Origin: an uncultured Eubacteriales bacterium
GTDB lineage: Bacteria; Bacillota; Clostridia; Tissierellales; Peptoniphilaceae
Assembly: GCA_902488815.1 (NCBI GenBank)
Contig: CABTXP010000050.1
Location: forward strand, 1-8,190
DNA length: 8,190 nt
Direction of reading: 5' to 3'
The position numbers and the translations under genes are program-made. Below the pieces are notes generated by a model. It was given only the letters and a program-made list of their open reading frames with translations. It had not been told where the DNA came from and did not search any database. Position 1 is the stretch's first letter; each line of letters opens with the position of its first letter. Positions 7,380 through 8,190 of the stretch are shown here, piece by piece.

Positions 7380-7903
7380 TACAAATTTTTTAATTTTCTA
7401 CCCATGACAACAGTTGCGAAAGCTTTTAAAATATCTCCCGGTATACATGGGACAAGTACACTTACTAAAAGTGCGGCGAAAGTGACTTCAGTATTTGCGT
7501 AAAAGTTCTTAAGCACATAGAGATAAGTAAGGCCCACTGCATAAAAAACAAGGTACGCAACAACAACGGCAAAGATTAAATTTTTTGTGCTCTTATTGTC
7601 TTTTAAAATATAAGACATAAGAGGTGCCGCAATTGCAAAAGAAATTAAAAATCCGAAGGCGGGATGAAAAACTCTTTGCAGTCCTCCTTCAAATCCTGAA
7701 AATATTGGAAGACCCATAAGCCCCAAGAGGATGTATGCCGCTTGAGATGAGAATGCCTCCTTGGGAGTTAAATATAGTGACGAGAGCATTACAAAAAGTG
7801 TTTGAAGAGTAATGGGCACAGGTCTTATGGGTATAGCTATAAATGCGCCTACAGCCGTAAGCGCTGTAAAGAGTGCGCATAGTGTAAGTCTGTTTGTCTT
7901 CAT
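7379..7903 (-). CDS. bioY: Biotin transporter BioY (ECF S-component)
   Basis: BioY is the membrane substrate-binding component for biotin uptake. It usually works with the ECF ATPases and EcfT, and neither is encoded here. The 174 residues match the family length and are largely hydrophobic, consistent with about six membrane segments. Family motifs seen are PVPITLQT (28-35), GLMGLPIFSG (61-70), the HPAFGFL stretch (80-86) in place of the common PTxGYL, and the C-terminal PGDILK (155-160), whose Asp is typical of BioY. The ATG at 7903 has AAAGGAG (7910-7916) 6 nt upstream. It runs divergent to coaX and ends 45 bp before the PBP gene without a hairpin, so some PBP mRNA may come from here. I found no clear BirA operator and no birA or bio genes nearby. 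Confidence 0.93.
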   Translation of the reverse strand: MKTNRLTLCALFTALTAVGAFIAIPIRPVPITLQTLFVMLSSLYLTPKEAFSSQAAYILLGLMGLPIFSGFEGGLQRVFHPAFGFLISFAIAAPLMSYILKDNKSTKNLIFAVVVAYLVFYAVGLTYLYVLKNFYANTEVTFAALLVSVLVPCIPGDILKAFATVVMGRKLKNL

Positions 7904-7925
7904 TCTGTTCTCCTTTCAAAGGTCA

Positions 7926-7954
7926 AATATAATTCTAAGTATAAGTTATGACAT
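7926..7954 (-). promoter_or_regulatory. Putative bioY promoter
   Basis: On the minus strand TATATT (7926-7931) serves as -10 and ATGTCA (7949-7954) as -35 at 17-bp spacing, with 5 of 6 and 4 of 6 matches. The predicted start near 7919 leaves a leader of about 16 nt. TATACT (complement of 7938-7943) is an alternative -10. The region is AT-rich, so the assignment is tentative. Confidence 0.45.
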
Positions 7955-7968
7955 TTACAATATTCATG

Positions 7969-7997
7969 TTGAAATAAATCTCTTTAATTATTAAAAT
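7969..7997 (+). promoter_or_regulatory. coaX promoter
   Basis: TTGAAA (7969-7974) and TAAAAT (7992-7997) are spaced by exactly 17 bp, and each matches the sigma-A consensus at 5 of 6 positions. The start would fall near 8004, on the AAAAGGAG ribosome binding site. The -35 lies 14 bp from the putative bioY -35, so the two promoters are back to back. Confidence 0.65.
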
Positions 7998-8002
7998 TTA
8001 AC

Positions 8003-8010
8003 AAAAGGAG
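8003..8010 (+). promoter_or_regulatory. Ribosome binding site that fixes the TTG start of coaX
   Basis: AAAAGGAG ends 8 nt before TTG at 8019, the codon whose frame opens directly into the pantothenate kinase N-terminus. No ATG or GTG is available at this position. The nearer TTG at 8011 directly abuts the site and is out of frame. Confidence 0.8.
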
Positions 8011-8018
8011 TTGATACA

Positions 8019-8190
8019 TTGTTACTGGCAATTGACGTTGGCAACACCAACATAGTCTACGGAATTTTCCGTGGCAAAGAATTAATTTCAAGTTTCAGAA
8101 TTTCTACAGACACTACCAATTCAAGTGATGAATATGGAATGCTGTTTTTAAATACTTTAAAATTCAACAAAATTAAAAAAGAAAAGATTA
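8019..8190 (+). CDS. coaX: Type III pantothenate kinase, partial (N-terminal part)
   Basis: CoaX phosphorylates pantothenate to 4'-phosphopantothenate, the first committed step of coenzyme A synthesis, in the cytosol. Only the first 57 codons lie in the window, and the gene continues past the right edge. The N-terminus reads (M)LLAIDVGNTNIVYGIF. The DVGNTN motif (D6 to N11) is the ASKHA-type phosphate-binding loop of CoaX, with D6 the expected catalytic aspartate. The start is TTG at 8019, supported by AAAAGGAG 8 nt upstream and by the family N-terminus beginning there. It is divergent from bioY across a 115-bp gap. Biotin ligase (BirA) and CoaX are adjacent or fused in some bacteria; whether birA lies beyond the edge cannot be seen. 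Confidence 0.93.
   Translation, partial: MLLAIDVGNTNIVYGIFRGKELISSFRISTDTTNSSDEYGMLFLNTLKFNKIKKEKI

Noticed and set aside
7284..7502. A plus-strand open frame spanning the bioY-PBP junction
   Set aside because: It starts antisense to the PBP N-terminus and ends inside antisense bioY, and both of those genes are clear.
7689..7919. A minus-strand open frame in another frame of bioY
   Set aside because: It begins just upstream of bioY in a different frame. BioY family motifs are in the other frame, and the AAAGGAG spacing suits the bioY ATG at 7903.
8011..8013. TTG at 8011 as the coaX start
   Set aside because: It is out of frame with the DVGNTN-containing reading frame and directly abuts the Shine-Dalgarno sequence.
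7904..8018. BirA operator or riboswitch controlling bioY or coaX
   Set aside because: No paired TTGTTAAC/GTTAACAA arms are visible, and the predicted leaders are too short for a riboswitch.
1..8190. Mobile element, CRISPR array or defence system
   Set aside because: No transposase, integrase, regularly spaced repeats, terminal inverted repeats or foreign-looking gene block is seen. All genes are core functions.

Overview
The window reads as chromosomal core DNA from an AT-rich Gram-positive anaerobe of the Firmicutes, most likely Clostridia/Tissierellia. This rests on several things: an HPr kinase/phosphorylase gene, an ECF-type BioY biotin carrier, a type III pantothenate kinase, strong AGGAGG-type ribosome binding sites, intrinsic hairpin terminators and a tRNA-Ser gene with an encoded CCA end. 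I cannot fix the genus from sequence alone.

Layout. At the left edge a tRNA-Ser(UGA) gene lies on the minus strand with its own promoter. A divergent 184-bp gap then leads into a compact plus-strand operon. It holds an M24B Xaa-Pro aminopeptidase, uvrC (1-nt TAATG overlap) and hprK (17-nt overlap, ribosome binding site inside uvrC). The operon ends at 4827 and is followed by two adjacent hairpins. These separate it from a convergent minus-strand unit, read right to left as bioY and then a class A penicillin-binding protein of the PBP1A type. Only 45 bp separate those two genes and no hairpin lies between them, so read-through is plausible, although the PBP also has its own promoter. At the right edge a divergent promoter region separates bioY from a plus-strand coaX that starts at TTG and runs off the window.

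How the genes work together. These are housekeeping functions: peptide turnover, nucleotide excision repair, carbon catabolite control, cell-wall polymerisation, biotin uptake and the first step of coenzyme A synthesis. They are not one pathway. The bioY/coaX pair places two cofactor-supply genes back to back.

I found no mobile element, CRISPR array, defence module or clearly novel system. The points worth a second look are small: predicted promoters that all leave leaders of only about 10-16 nt, a mismatch at a near-invariant pair in the tRNA T-arm, altered glycosyltransferase motif residues and an apparent insertion in the PBP, and a 12-nt tandem repeat coding for its charged tail.
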